Made by a program: the position numbers and the translations under genes. A stretch of DNA of 56,705 nucleotides from an uncultured Bacilli bacterium (lineage in GTDB: Bacteria > Bacillota_I > Bacilli_A > RF39 > UBA660). Of the stretch, positions 1 to 7,806 are shown one piece after another. The notes under the pieces were generated by a model. The model was not told the DNA's origin and ran no database searches. It saw nothing but the letters and a program-made list of their open reading frames with translations. The stretch covers positions 1 to 56,705 of the forward strand of contig CAKOXX010000008.1 in assembly GCA_934130405.1 (NCBI GenBank). The letters are read 5' to 3'. The first letter of the stretch is position 1. Each line of letters begins with the position of its first letter.

Positions 1-1
1 T

Positions 2-775
2 AAGTCACAAGATATGTTTAATATTGAGGCAATTACAGTAGCACCATATTCTCATACAAAAAGAGATGTAAAAGTAAAAGATGGACAAGAATTAAGTTAT
101 AATGAAATTTTAAAGATATGTAATTGGTTAAATTTTGATACAGATAATAAGGTGTTTAAAGGTTCAATGGATTACATTCAAAACGATTATGATGAGAAAA
201 ATGATGCTGTAAATAAAATTATAGAAATTGCTTTAAAAAATAATAAAACTTATATATTAGGGATTGGTGCTATTACTAATATTGCTTTAGCAATCAAAAA
301 AGAACCAAAAATAGTAAACAAAATAGAAATTGTTTGGTTAGGAGGCAATGAACTAGGCTACGAAGATAACCTTGAATATAATTTTAGACAAGATGTTGAA
401 GCTGTAAAAATAGTATTTGAATCAAAAGCAAAGTTAACTATACTTCCTTGTAAAAAAATTGTTTCAGAATTAAGAATTGATATTAATACTTTAAAAAAAT
501 ATTTAGAAAACAAATCTGAATTATGCAATTATTTAATTGAAAGATTTTATAATGATGGATATCATGGTGTGCAAGAATCAAGAGTAATATGGGATATATC
601 AGTAATAGCTTATATGATAAATAAAAAATGGTTTGAAACGGAACAAATAAGTTGTCCAAATATAAGAAAGGATACTTCTTATGAAGTAACGGACAATAGA
701 CATAATATTACTTTTGTTACTAAATTAGATAGAGATAAAATATATAAAGATTTATTTAAAAAGTTGAGAGAATAA
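2..775 (+). CDS. Inosine-uridine-type nucleoside hydrolase, 5' end outside the window
   Basis: The frame is open through the left edge (in-frame K-S-Q-D precede the first Met at 14), so the start lies outside the window. FNIEAITVAP matches the beta-strand that follows the DxDxxxDD calcium site in the nucleoside hydrolase (IUNH) fold; that site itself would be upstream. Further family marks are ILGIGAITNIALAIKKEP at about residues 80-98, WLGGNE at about 110, and a substrate-pocket-like DISVIAYMI near residue 193. The family hydrolyses the N-glycosidic bond of ribonucleosides in cytosolic salvage. A gene beginning at 778 follows after 2 bases, suggesting co-transcription. Substrate cannot be judged from this fragment. 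Confidence 0.8.
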   Translation, partial: KSQDMFNIEAITVAPYSHTKRDVKVKDGQELSYNEILKICNWLNFDTDNKVFKGSMDYIQNDYDEKNDAVNKIIEIALKNNKTYILGIGAITNIALAIKKEPKIVNKIEIVWLGGNELGYEDNLEYNFRQDVEAVKIVFESKAKLTILPCKKIVSELRIDINTLKKYLENKSELCNYLIERFYNDGYHGVQESRVIWDISVIAYMINKKWFETEQISCPNIRKDTSYEVTDNRHNITFVTKLDRDKIYKDLFKKLRE

Positions 776-777
776 AG

Positions 778-1399
778 ATGAAATTAACAAGTATTGAAGC
801 AAGAAAACTATTAGAGATAGAAAGACAAAAAAACAAAAGATGATAGATGGATTGATCATTGTTTGTGTGTTGGAAATAGTGCTGGAAGAATTGCTGAAGC
901 ACTAAATAAAAAAGGTATTAATGTAGATATTGATAAAGCAATAGCGTTTGGATATATTCATGATATAGGTAAAAAATTTAATGAGCATGGCGGTGTATTT
1001 CCTCATGCTATAAATGGTTATAATTATATAAAAAGTCTTGGGTATGATGAAGAATATGCAGGAATTTGTATTAAACATTCTTTTTTAAATAATGACATAG
1101 ATTGTATATCAAATGATAGAGATGAAACAGATAAGTCTAATTCACATTACAATTTTGTAAAAGAATATATAAAAAATAAATATAGTTTAGAAGAAAAAAT
1201 AATCAATCTTTGTGATTTAATGTGTACTACTAAAACATTAACTGTTGAAAAAAGAATGGTAGATTTATTACTAAGACATGGTGTATTTAAAAAAACATAT
1301 TATCATATTGAAGAAACAATGAAATTAAAAGAATATTTTGATAATTTACTAGGATATAATTTGTATAACTTATTTCCAGAAATAAAAGAAAATTTATAA
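778..1399 (+). pseudogene. HD-domain phosphohydrolase, frameshifted near its start
   Basis: The main frame (from about 842 to 1399) encodes an HD-superfamily protein with DHCLCVGNSAGRIAEAL, then YIHDIGK at about residue 30 of the open part, the HD metal-binding pair. The family usually hydrolyses nucleotides or phosphate esters. A good ATG at 778, directly after the nucleoside hydrolase, opens MKLTSIEARKLLEIERQ but hits TGA at 841-843. Removing one A from the 7-A run at about 827-833 would join it to the HD frame (DDRWIDHC). So either the gene is broken, it uses slippage, or the assembly has a homopolymer error. Otherwise translation could begin at TTG 863, which has no clear ribosome site and removes the first helix. 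Confidence 0.7.
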
Positions 1400-1413
1400 A
1401 AGGGATTGGGAAT

Positions 1414-1481
1414 TTCCCATATAAGAATTTGTGCGGGAGTACAAATTCAGTGCTGGCTAGACATAGATTTTATTCCCATAT
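1414..1481. repeat. Hairpin flanked by 9-bp direct repeats
   Basis: GAATTTGT (1425-1432) and ACAAATTC (1441-1448) form a perfect 8-bp stem with an 8-base loop. TTCCCATAT occurs at 1414-1422 and again at 1473-1481. No U-tract follows the hairpin, so it does not look like a terminator. It lies between the HD gene and a tnpV remnant and may be the end of a decayed mobile element or a structured RNA. Function is unknown. Confidence 0.4.
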
Positions 1482-1490
1482 TCAAAAAAT

Positions 1491-1535
1491 AAAAAAAGAG
1501 GATTAAATTATTTTGATAATTTTTTCCTCTTTTTT
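1491..1535. terminator. Bidirectional rho-independent terminator
   Basis: AAAAAAGAGGA (1492-1502) pairs with TCCTCTTTTTT (1525-1535) around an AT-rich loop. The T-run serves the + strand HD gene. The A-run reads as a T-run on the minus strand and serves the convergent tnpV remnant. Confidence 0.75.
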
Positions 1536-1544
1536 GAAGATTAT

Positions 1545-1892
1545 TTATATAAAAACATATTCATTTAAGACAATTTCTTCTGCTGTATTTTTATAGTTGT
1601 TCATTAATTTTGTCCATTCCAATGGATTTAATTCTTTGCTTTTTTCAGACAGTCTTTCATCATTCTTAATATAATTTTCCATTAGTTCTTTATAATAATT
1701 CTCACAAGATCTACTTTCTAAAAGAAGATGATGAGTTAATTTGTTTGTCATCAATAAGGTCTCATAAAGAGCTTGTTTATTTTGGGCAATAAAGTGTAAT
1801 CTTAACATTCCATATCTTCTAATTCTCCCATGGTCAATGGGGACGGAATTTTTTGACAACCATACAATTGACAATATAAAATAAAAACTCAC
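1545..1892 (-). pseudogene. tnpV: TnpV-like transposon protein remnant
   Basis: The C-terminal 90 or so residues resemble TnpV, a small protein found in Tn4451-type and related clostridial elements: G-x-IRRYGMLRLHFIAQNK, then LTHHLLLES, then LNPLEWTKLMNNYKNTAEEIVLNE. TnpV normally has about 30 more family residues in front. Here the first 20 residues (MSFYFILS...) are read through the terminator of the neighbouring tRNA gene and do not resemble the family, so the 5' end was probably lost. No other gene of such an element (site-specific recombinase, relaxase) is next to it. I read it as a remnant of an old mobile element beside a tRNA gene. Confidence 0.65.
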
Positions 1893-1911
1893 GAACTTTT
1901 AAGTCCGTAAG
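1879..1911 (-). terminator. Terminator of the tRNA-Gly gene
   Basis: On the minus strand CTTACGGACT pairs with AGTTCGTGAG around a 4-base loop (1888-1911), followed by TTTTTATTTT. It starts about 12 bases after the tRNA 3' end. Confidence 0.75.
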
Positions 1912-1922
1912 TTGATTTCAAA

Positions 1923-1996
1923 TGGAGCGGATGAGGAGAATCGAACTCCCGTAGTTAGCTTGGAAGGCTAAGGTTCTACCATTAAACTACATCCGC
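1923..1996 (-). tRNA. tRNA-Gly (anticodon TCC)
   Basis: On the minus strand the sequence folds as a cloverleaf. The acceptor GCGGATG pairs with CATCCGC, the anticodon stem TTAGC/GCTAA encloses the loop CTTCCAA (anticodon TCC), and the T arm reads GGGAG-TTCGATT-CTCCT. The discriminator is T, as usual for bacterial glycine tRNAs, and CCA is encoded. It has its own promoter (2034-2061) and terminator (1879-1911). Confidence 0.95.
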
Positions 1997-2033
1997 ATTA
2001 ATTAAATGTCTTCTTTTTCAAAAGACAATATTA

Positions 2034-2061
2034 ATTATACAGGATTATTTTTTTTTGTCAA
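2034..2061 (-). promoter_or_regulatory. Sigma-A promoter of tRNA-Gly
   Basis: Minus strand: TTGACA (2061-2056), 16-bp spacer, TATAAT (2039-2034). Both boxes match the consensus exactly, as expected for a stable RNA gene. Confidence 0.85.
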
Positions 2062-2090
2062 TACATTTGTTAAAAATAATTTAAAAAATT

Positions 2091-3733
2091 GTAACTATTC
2101 AGACTATAACACAAAAACTAAGAGTAATGTGTATAATTGCTCTTTTTAGTTTGTAAATAATATTTCATTATTAAATATTGAATTTATTGAATAATATGGA
2201 TTTATTTTTCTTTTAATAGATGTTTTTATAATTGATAAAGTATTAGCAAAATCTTGCGCTACATCCATACTTCTAAAGCTACCAGATATTTTAGTTTTAT
2301 TTTTGAATATTCTTAAGTCTCTTTCACTCAAATTATCATCAAATGGAATATTAAAATCTTCTATAAAATATAAATGATTTTGTTTATATTTTACCAATCT
2401 ATTATACAAAGGTACTGCTTTATTTATTCTATAATATGAAGATTTTATTTTCTTATCTTCTTCTTTTGCTAATTCTAAAATTTCTTCATACTCATTATTG
2501 TATTCTTCTATTTTGTCATCAGAAAATTTTGTTAATCCATATTCTATAGCTATTTTTCTAGTATTATTCATTCTAAATATTAAATCATATATTAGAAACG
2601 GCCACTTTGTATCTGGTATATTTTCCATAAGTTCCATTAAATATCTACCTAAATGAATATTATACTCATAATTTCTACTTCCATAACTATATAATGTTGT
2701 ATCGTAATCTCCCATTATTCCACCACAAAACCTTGTTAATAAATCATCTTCTTTTATTGGATTATGTCCCTTGTTTTGGTGAACCTTATAAACAACATTT
2801 TCTTCATTACTATAATTTCTTATATATAGTTTTTTCTTTTCAAACTTTGCCACTGTTTCATCAGTATATCCTGTTGTACCATTCAAAAAATTATTTTCCA
2901 AATTTTCTATTGTTCCTTTGCTTTTTATACTAAATTCTTTTATAAAATTCACAAGTGTTCCAGTAGAAATATTTAATACATTATTTGATATCACATTAAA
3001 AAAATCACTTAATCTATTATAAGCAATTACATTATAACAACCTAAATGTATTGATAAGGCTTTTATACTATTACCATATGTTACATCAGTATAGAATTCC
3101 TTTGGTAATTTTTCTTTAGCATTTTTTTCATATTTAAATATATGTTTTTCAACATATGGTTTAATTTCTAATTCATATCTATATTTTATTAAAGGTTCTT
3201 TTTTGCATTACCTTTTATTATGTGAGTAATTTCTCTTACTTCAATTTTCTTTTATTAATTTTTTTACATTCGTTTTACTTAGATTATATCCTTTATGGTT
3301 GTATGACCACCTTTTCTATTGCTAATTTTAACACGATAGTTATACAAATTAGCTCCTGTTTTCTTTTTAGGAGTAACTACATTAGTTGAAGATGGTTTAC
3401 TAGAATTATTGCTATTTTTATTATTTTGATTTTTTAGTTTTTCATTTTCTTCGATTAATTTTTTTTATAAGTTCTTTATCTTTTTTTGATTCCTCTTCAT
3501 TTTTTTTATTTCTGATTTAAGTTCATATATAATTAGTGATTGTTCTTTGTTTTCCTTTAAAAGACTATCTAATTTTTTATTTAGTTTTTCAAATTCATTA
3601 TAAAGTCCTAATTGATAATCTCTTTGTCTTACCATCTACAATCACCATCCCTCTAATAAATTAATTATCTCACAAATTAAAATAAAAAGCAGCAATTAAT
3701 GCTCCTTTTAAATTCATAAGTCTGAATAGTTAC
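2091..3733 (-). mobile_element. IS66-family insertion sequence with intact ends and decayed transposase
   Basis: The element is bounded by GTAACTATTCAGACT (2091-2105) and its exact inverted complement (3719-3733). Both ends are flanked by the same 8 bases, AAAAAATT (2083-2090 and 3734-3741), the target duplication length of the IS66 family. The element is 1643 bp and holds one transposase reading frame on the minus strand, broken by several frameshifts and stops. It inserted just after the HTH regulator gene. The regulator's stop codon is restored by the duplication, so that gene was not damaged. Confidence 0.9.
2146..3635 (-). pseudogene. IS66-type transposase (TnpC), multiply frameshifted
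   Basis: The gene starts with ATG at 3635 (MVRQRDYQLGLYNEF, then a leucine-zipper-like coiled coil), as in IS66 transposases. A piece with NSSKPSS, the usual linker motif, follows in another frame. The last 282 codons (2994-2146) are open and contain DNLSERDLRIFKNKTK and KISGSFRSMD, the conserved C-terminal end of the DDE domain. Between about 3480 and 2995 the reading changes frame several times and meets stops. Total length (about 1490 nt, about 495 codons) equals the usual family size, so damage is by point changes and small indels and not large deletion. It is not expected to make active transposase. Confidence 0.85.
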
Positions 3734-3740
3734 AAAAAAT

Positions 3741-4202
3741 TTAGAAAAGATAATGAATATCTCGTTTTTTAGGTATACCATTGCAGAGATTATTTATAGA
3801 AATATTAAAAGTATTAGATAATTTAATCAATTTATCCGTTGGAATTCTAGCTTGTCCATCTTCATAATAAGAATAACAAGATTGATGGACTCCTAAAATA
3901 TTGGCAAATTCTTTTTGCGTTTTCTTTAATTTTAAACGCTGCTTTTTCAATTGATAAGCTATAAAAGAATAATCAATATCTTTCTTGTAAGTCATAGGAA
4001 AATTATCTTTACTTATATCTAAAAGATATTCAATATTTGTATTGTACAACTCTGCAATGGTAACTAGTTTTTCTATAGGAAAATTAACATCGCCCAGTTC
4101 CCACATAGTATAAGTCGTTCTTTTAATACCTAATTTTTCCGCTACATCTTTTTGAGTTAAATCATTATCTTCTCTCAAATTTTTTATATTTTGATAGTAC
4201 AT
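3741..4202 (-). CDS. Tandem helix-turn-helix (XRE) regulator of the bacteriocin locus
   Basis: Two Cro/CI-type HTH domains lie in tandem: LTQKDVAEKLGIKRTTYTMW (about residues 15-34) and TQKEFANILGVHQSCYSYYE (about 92-111). A repressor of 153 residues is implied. I prefer ATG at 4202, which has AAGGTGG about 8 bases upstream; GTG at 4211 is possible. The gene is divergent from the exporter operon. TGGTAA-type repeats cover its own promoter region, which suggests autoregulation and control of the exporter. The 3' end abuts the IS66 target duplication but is intact. The regulated signal is unknown. Confidence 0.8.
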   Translation of the reverse strand: MYYQNIKNLREDNDLTQKDVAEKLGIKRTTYTMWELGDVNFPIEKLVTIAELYNTNIEYLLDISKDNFPMTYKKDIDYSFIAYQLKKQRLKLKKTQKEFANILGVHQSCYSYYEDGQARIPTDKLIKLSNTFNISINNLCNGIPKKRDIHYLF

Positions 4203-4203
4203 C

Positions 4204-4259
4204 TTTACCACCTTGGTAATATTTTAGTACATATTGGTAAAATCTGGTAATTTTGTCAA
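4204..4259. promoter_or_regulatory. Divergent control region with TGGTAA operators
   Basis: TTGGTAA occurs at 4213-4219 and 4234-4240, CTGGTAA at 4244-4250, and TTACCA (4205-4210) makes an inverted pair with the first of these. On the minus strand TTGACA (4259-4254) with a 17-bp spacer leads to a weak CAATAT, so operators lie within and downstream of the regulator's promoter. A + strand promoter for the exporter operon is not clear to me. Confidence 0.5.
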
Positions 4260-4332
4260 GATAACTGATAAAATGTGTCCGCGAGTTAAAAAAAATCAAT
4301 TTATTGTTTAATATATTTTAGGAGGTGGTAAG

Positions 4333-6420
4333 ATTAGATACATTTCACATATAAAACAGGAAAATCAGTCAGATTGTGGTATAGCGTGCATGCAGTGTAT
4401 TTTAGCATACTACAATATTCATCCATCGAAGGAATATTTGATGGAACTTTCAATGTATGATGGTATAAGTACTAGTTTATATGGTATAAAAAAGACAATG
4501 GAATTTTTTGGCTTTAAATGTGAGGCATTAGAAGGAATAATTGATTCTAACTCAAAATATCAAATACCATTTATTGCTCATCAAATAGTAGACGAAATTA
4601 AACAAATTTATCATTATGTTGTAGTTTACAAAATCTGGCAAAATAAGGTTCAAATAATGGATCCAACAGTAGGAAAATATAGTTTAAATATAGAAAAATT
4701 TGTAGAGAAAAATACTGGTTATTATTTATTTATAAATCCGACATCTAATCTTAGACAGATAAATAAATATAGAGTTATAAATAAAATATTGAGTAAAAAA
4801 CTAAAACATCATAAAGAAGAGTTAATTTTCATTTTGTTATTAATTACAACTACTTTAATTTTTGATTTGTCAACTTTTTATCAACTTAAAATGATTTTAA
4901 ACTATGCACTAACTCCTTCTAATATTAGAAATTTATTTATATTGATATCTATGTTTTTTGTCATTTCAGTTTTAAAACTATATTCAAATTATCTTATATA
5001 TAGTCTTCAAATAAAAATTAATTATGATATTAGAACAAATTTAAATAATAAAATAATAAGTCAATTTCTGTCACTTCCACTAAATAGTTTTAGAAGAAAA
5101 GATAATTCTATGATTTTATCATTATTTCAGGATGTAGAATTTGTTAGTACATTTTTTGTGAGTGAAAAAATTATATATTTACAAACTGCAACATTATTGA
5201 TAATTATATATGCCATATTTTTAAGAGTATCACCTAAAGTTTTTATTTTCTTATTAATGAGCAATTTATTATTTGTAGTTCTAATAAAAATCAAAAAAAA
5301 GAAGTTAGGTTTAAACTTTCAAAACTATTTAATGGAAAAAGATAAATTTACTTTCCTTGTATCTAATATTTTTCATAATTTTGAATCAATCAAAGGCTAT
5401 CACTCTGAAAATTTATTTATAAAAAATCTTAGGATAAATAGTAATGATTTTTTAGAAACTGATTACAAATATGAAAAATATAAAGAAAAAACAACAAATC
5501 AATTTTCACTAATTGAAACCACTTCCTATTATTTTATATTTTTCCTTATATCTATTCTTTTAATAAAAAATATCTACATTAATAGTTTGGGAACATTTAT
5601 TTTATTAGAAAATTTAATACAAGTAGTTCTATGTAATGAAGAAAAATTAATGTTAGAAATTTTATCAAGAAAAGAATATAAAGAATCAGTAGCAAGGTTA
5701 GATGAATTTCTTTTGTCTAAAAGTGAGAAACTTCTCAAGTATTCAGATGACATTTACCCTAATAAGATGAATATAGAAATTAAGAATTTAACATTTTCTT
5801 ACAATTCTAACATAATATTAAAGAATGTAACAATCTCAATTCCATTAGGAATACATATTCTCTTTACTGGTCAATCAGGCAGTGGAAAAAGCACTTTCTT
5901 TAAGCTATTAGGGCGCTATTTAGAACCTGATTTTGCTTCCATAAAAATCGACAATATTGATATTACACACTATAACTTAGAAAATCTAAGGAAAAATATT
6001 ACCTATGTTACTGCTAACTCAATAATAAATAATGGCTCATTAATCGATAATATTACATTAGGTAGCAAGAAAAACATTAACAAAATTAAAAAGGTCATGA
6101 AAATAACAGGATTAGCTAAAATTTTAGAAAGTAAAAGACTTACTATCTATTCTGTAGATGAAACAGAGCTTAAAAATCTTAGTTCAGGTGAAAAAGTCAG
6201 ACTTTTTTGTGCTAGAGCTCTTTATAAAGAAAGTAAAGTTTATCTTTTTGATGAATGTTTTAGTAATTTAGACATAGATAGTGAACGAGAAATTTTAAAA
6301 AATATATTTAATGAATATAAGGATAGTACAATTCTTTACATTTCTCATCGTCTACAAAATAAAGATTTATTTGATAAAACATATGAACTAAGAAAGGGGA
6401 TATTTTATGAGAAAAAATAA
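4333..6420 (+). CDS. Bacteriocin ABC exporter with N-terminal C39 peptidase
   Basis: This peptidase-containing ABC transporter cuts double-glycine leaders and exports the mature peptide. The C39 peptidase holds Cys15 (QSDCGIAC), His94 and Asp110. Membrane segments follow (about residues 165-400). The ATPase has GQSGSGKST (about 512), LSSGEKVRL (about 615), YLFDECFSNLD and ISHR (about 670). The first in-frame ATG is at 4390, but that would remove catalytic Cys15. Between the upstream stop at 4309-4311 and 4390 there is no ATG, GTG or TTG. ATT at 4333 lies 7 bases after GGAGG (4321-4325), so I take it as the start (695 residues). The next gene overlaps its end by 14 bases, and two leader peptides lie downstream, the probable substrates. 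Confidence 0.88.
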   Translation: MRYISHIKQENQSDCGIACMQCILAYYNIHPSKEYLMELSMYDGISTSLYGIKKTMEFFGFKCEALEGIIDSNSKYQIPFIAHQIVDEIKQIYHYVVVYKIWQNKVQIMDPTVGKYSLNIEKFVEKNTGYYLFINPTSNLRQINKYRVINKILSKKLKHHKEELIFILLLITTTLIFDLSTFYQLKMILNYALTPSNIRNLFILISMFFVISVLKLYSNYLIYSLQIKINYDIRTNLNNKIISQFLSLPLNSFRRKDNSMILSLFQDVEFVSTFFVSEKIIYLQTATLLIIIYAIFLRVSPKVFIFLLMSNLLFVVLIKIKKKKLGLNFQNYLMEKDKFTFLVSNIFHNFESIKGYHSENLFIKNLRINSNDFLETDYKYEKYKEKTTNQFSLIETTSYYFIFFLISILLIKNIYINSLGTFILLENLIQVVLCNEEKLMLEILSRKEYKESVARLDEFLLSKSEKLLKYSDDIYPNKMNIEIKNLTFSYNSNIILKNVTISIPLGIHILFTGQSGSGKSTFFKLLGRYLEPDFASIKIDNIDITHYNLENLRKNITYVTANSIINNGSLIDNITLGSKKNINKIKKVMKITGLAKILESKRLTIYSVDETELKNLSSGEKVRLFCARALYKESKVYLFDECFSNLDIDSEREILKNIFNEYKDSTILYISHRLQNKDLFDKTYELRKGIFYEKK

Positions 6421-6775
6421 TATCTTAATTTTGAATATAGTTTTTTATATTTTTCTTTTGATTATATTATTAATTTTTCTAAGCAGAATAACACTTTTTG
6501 AATATCAGCAAATAATGTGCACTATAAAAGATAAAAGTATTGAAATATTGACATCTAAAAACAATACTAAAAATATAACACGAAATACATTTCTTTATTA
6601 TAAAGGGAAAAAATACTTTTATAAAATAGATGAAAATCTGGATAATGATAACTTGGCTTTTCTAAAATTAACAACTAATAAAAAAGTTGCTACTAATAAA
6701 ATTGATAACATCTATATCCCAAAGAAAAAGATAACATTGGGAGAAATACTAATAAAATCTTGGAGGTTAGATTAA
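6407..6775 (+). CDS. Small single-span membrane protein of the bacteriocin exporter operon
   Basis: The 122-residue protein has one hydrophobic segment (about residues 7-27) and a mostly extracellular, Lys/Asn-rich remainder with a beta-rich FLYYKGKKYFYKID stretch. It overlaps the exporter gene by 14 bases and is followed immediately by the leader peptide genes. By position and topology it could be a shortened accessory protein of the HlyD/MesE kind that works with C39 exporters, but it lacks the long coiled coil of that family. The identification is positional; an immunity role is an alternative. Confidence 0.6.
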   Translation: MRKNNILILNIVFYIFLLIILLIFLSRITLFEYQQIMCTIKDKSIEILTSKNNTKNITRNTFLYYKGKKYFYKIDENLDNDNLAFLKLTTNKKVATNKIDNIYIPKKKITLGEILIKSWRLD

Positions 6776-6922
6776 ATGAAAGAAATAACTGAAGAAAAAC
6801 AAAAGAAAATCAAGGGCGGTTTTTCCGTATGGGCATTTGTTGGTATAACAGCTTTAGTTGCTTTTCTAGTAGGAGTAATTGAAGGATATACCAATCCCAG
6901 AATTTGTGATGGAGGTGAATAA
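6776..6922 (+). CDS. Double-glycine-leader peptide 1 (putative class II bacteriocin)
   Basis: ATG directly follows the stop of the previous gene, with GGAGG 5-9 bases upstream. The 48-residue product has a charged leader MKEITEEKQKKIKGG ending in Gly-Gly, the cutting site of C39 peptidases. The predicted mature peptide of 33 residues is hydrophobic with small-residue spacing (VGITALVAFLVGVIEGY), ends TNPRICDGGE and holds one Cys. The next peptide gene begins one base after the stop. A two-peptide (class IIb) bacteriocin is the simplest reading; a peptide pheromone is less likely because no sensor kinase is nearby. Confidence 0.78.
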   Translation: MKEITEEKQKKIKGGFSVWAFVGITALVAFLVGVIEGYTNPRICDGGE

Positions 6923-7099
6923 ATGAAACCAGTAGAAAACAATACTTTAAAAAAGATAGTAGGTGGTAGTAGCACCACTCTTAGTGGAACAATACTGAAT
7001 CAGTTAAATAAATTGATAACAATTTTAGTTGATTCAGGAAAAAGTCTTGGTTCTTCAATTCGAAGAATAAGTGAGGATAAAGTATGTCCACTAAAGTAA
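6923..7099 (+). CDS. Double-glycine-leader peptide 2 (putative bacteriocin partner)
   Basis: The start ATG lies right after the first peptide's TAA, with GGAGGTG just upstream. The 58-residue product has the leader MKPVENNTLKKIVGG. The mature part of 43 residues begins SSTTLSGTILNQLNKLITIL, is amphipathic, and continues with GSSIRRISEDKVCPLK, again with a single Cys near the end. Close spacing to peptide 1 and a shared exporter suggest the two act together. No database family was checked. Confidence 0.77.
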   Translation: MKPVENNTLKKIVGGSSTTLSGTILNQLNKLITILVDSGKSLGSSIRRISEDKVCPLK

Positions 7100-7206
7100 A
7101 TTCAAAGAAAAAACTAATTATTAAAATAATTCTTATTATCATGTTTCTTATTTTTTGCTACTTAATAGGATATTATTTTGGACGAAATATCATAAAACAA
7201 TGTTAA
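7084..7206 (+). CDS. 40-residue membrane peptide, possible immunity protein
   Basis: ATG at 7084 overlaps the end of peptide 2 by 16 bases in another frame. The product is a basic start (MSTKVNSKKK), one hydrophobic helix (LIIKIILIIMFLIFCYLIG) and YYFGRNIIKQC. Small one-helix membrane proteins at the end of class II bacteriocin operons often give producer immunity; that is inference from position. No strong ribosome site is seen, so translation may be coupled to the previous gene. Confidence 0.55.
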   Translation: MSTKVNSKKKLIIKIILIIMFLIFCYLIGYYFGRNIIKQC

Positions 7207-7232
7207 AAGGTGAAAAAAATGTAAATTTATAG

Positions 7233-7262
7233 TTGTCAAAATTAGTAACAAGGTGTTATAAT
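7233..7262 (+). promoter_or_regulatory. Promoter of rpsU
   Basis: TTGTCA (7233-7238), 18-bp spacer, TATAAT (7257-7262), with an extended -10 TG at 7254-7255. It lies 35 bases before the rpsU start. Confidence 0.7.
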
Positions 7263-7297
7263 CAGTTGTAGAAAAAAACGAAGGGAGGGATAGCCGA

Positions 7298-7516
7298 ATG
7301 ACACAAACAAAAGAGAAGTCAAATAACACAACTAGTAGCTTAGATTTCAAAATCAGAAAATATAAGCAAAAACTTGCTCGTAGTGGTGTCCCTTCAGAAG
7401 CAAAGAAACACGATGCTTATGATAAACCAGGGGTTAGAAGAAGAAAAGCCAGAGAAGAAGCAAAGAAAAATGCACGCAAGAACGCACGTAAACAATCTGG
7501 AGGAAATAGAGACTAA
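7298..7516 (+). CDS. rpsU: 30S ribosomal protein S21
   Basis: The product (72 residues) has the S21 pattern: SSLDFKIRKYKQKLARSGVP, then a basic tail with DKPGVRRRKAREEAKKNARK. S21 helps the 30S subunit select mRNA during initiation. It is slightly longer than usual because of about 10 extra polar residues at the N-terminus and a longer basic tail. It has its own promoter (7233-7262) and a terminator beginning within its stop region, so it is largely a single-gene unit ahead of the yqfC operon. GGGAGGG lies about 9-15 bases before the ATG. Confidence 0.93.
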   Translation: MTQTKEKSNNTTSSLDFKIRKYKQKLARSGVPSEAKKHDAYDKPGVRRRKAREEAKKNARKNARKQSGGNRD

Positions 7517-7539
7517 TATATTGGTCTTTATTTTTTTTT
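7510..7539 (+). terminator. Terminator after rpsU
   Basis: AGACTAA and TTGGTCT pair around TATA (7510-7527), followed by TTATTTTTTTTT. The stem includes the rpsU stop codon. Confidence 0.75.
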
Positions 7540-7566
7540 GAAACATAAATTTATATAGGTGAAAAA

Positions 7567-7806
7567 ATGATAGGATACAATCGAATAAAAAATTATATTG
7601 AAGATAATGAATTTCATTTTGATATATTTCTAAATCGTATTCATATTGTTAACTATGCAAAAATAATATCGCTTTCAGACACTAGAATTATTATTTCATC
7701 AAGAGATAAAAAAGTAACATTTACAGGAAATAAATTATCTTTAATAAAAATGTTTGATGATGAGCTTTTAATCAAAGGAAACTTACAAAAAGTAGAACTA
7801 GAATAA
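7567..7806 (+). CDS. yqfC: Sporulation protein YqfC (YabP/YqfC family)
   Basis: A 79-residue protein with the compact beta-rich YabP/YqfC pattern (FLNRIHIVNYAKIISLSDTR, then VTFTGNKLSLIKMFDDELLI and GNLQKVELE). YqfC is made in the mother cell of spore formers and is encoded next to YqfD, as here, where the genes overlap by one base (TAATG). It supports sporulation capacity. Good ribosome site AGGTG upstream. No clear sigma-E promoter is visible before it. Confidence 0.9.
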   Translation: MIGYNRIKNYIEDNEFHFDIFLNRIHIVNYAKIISLSDTRIIISSRDKKVTFTGNKLSLIKMFDDELLIKGNLQKVELE

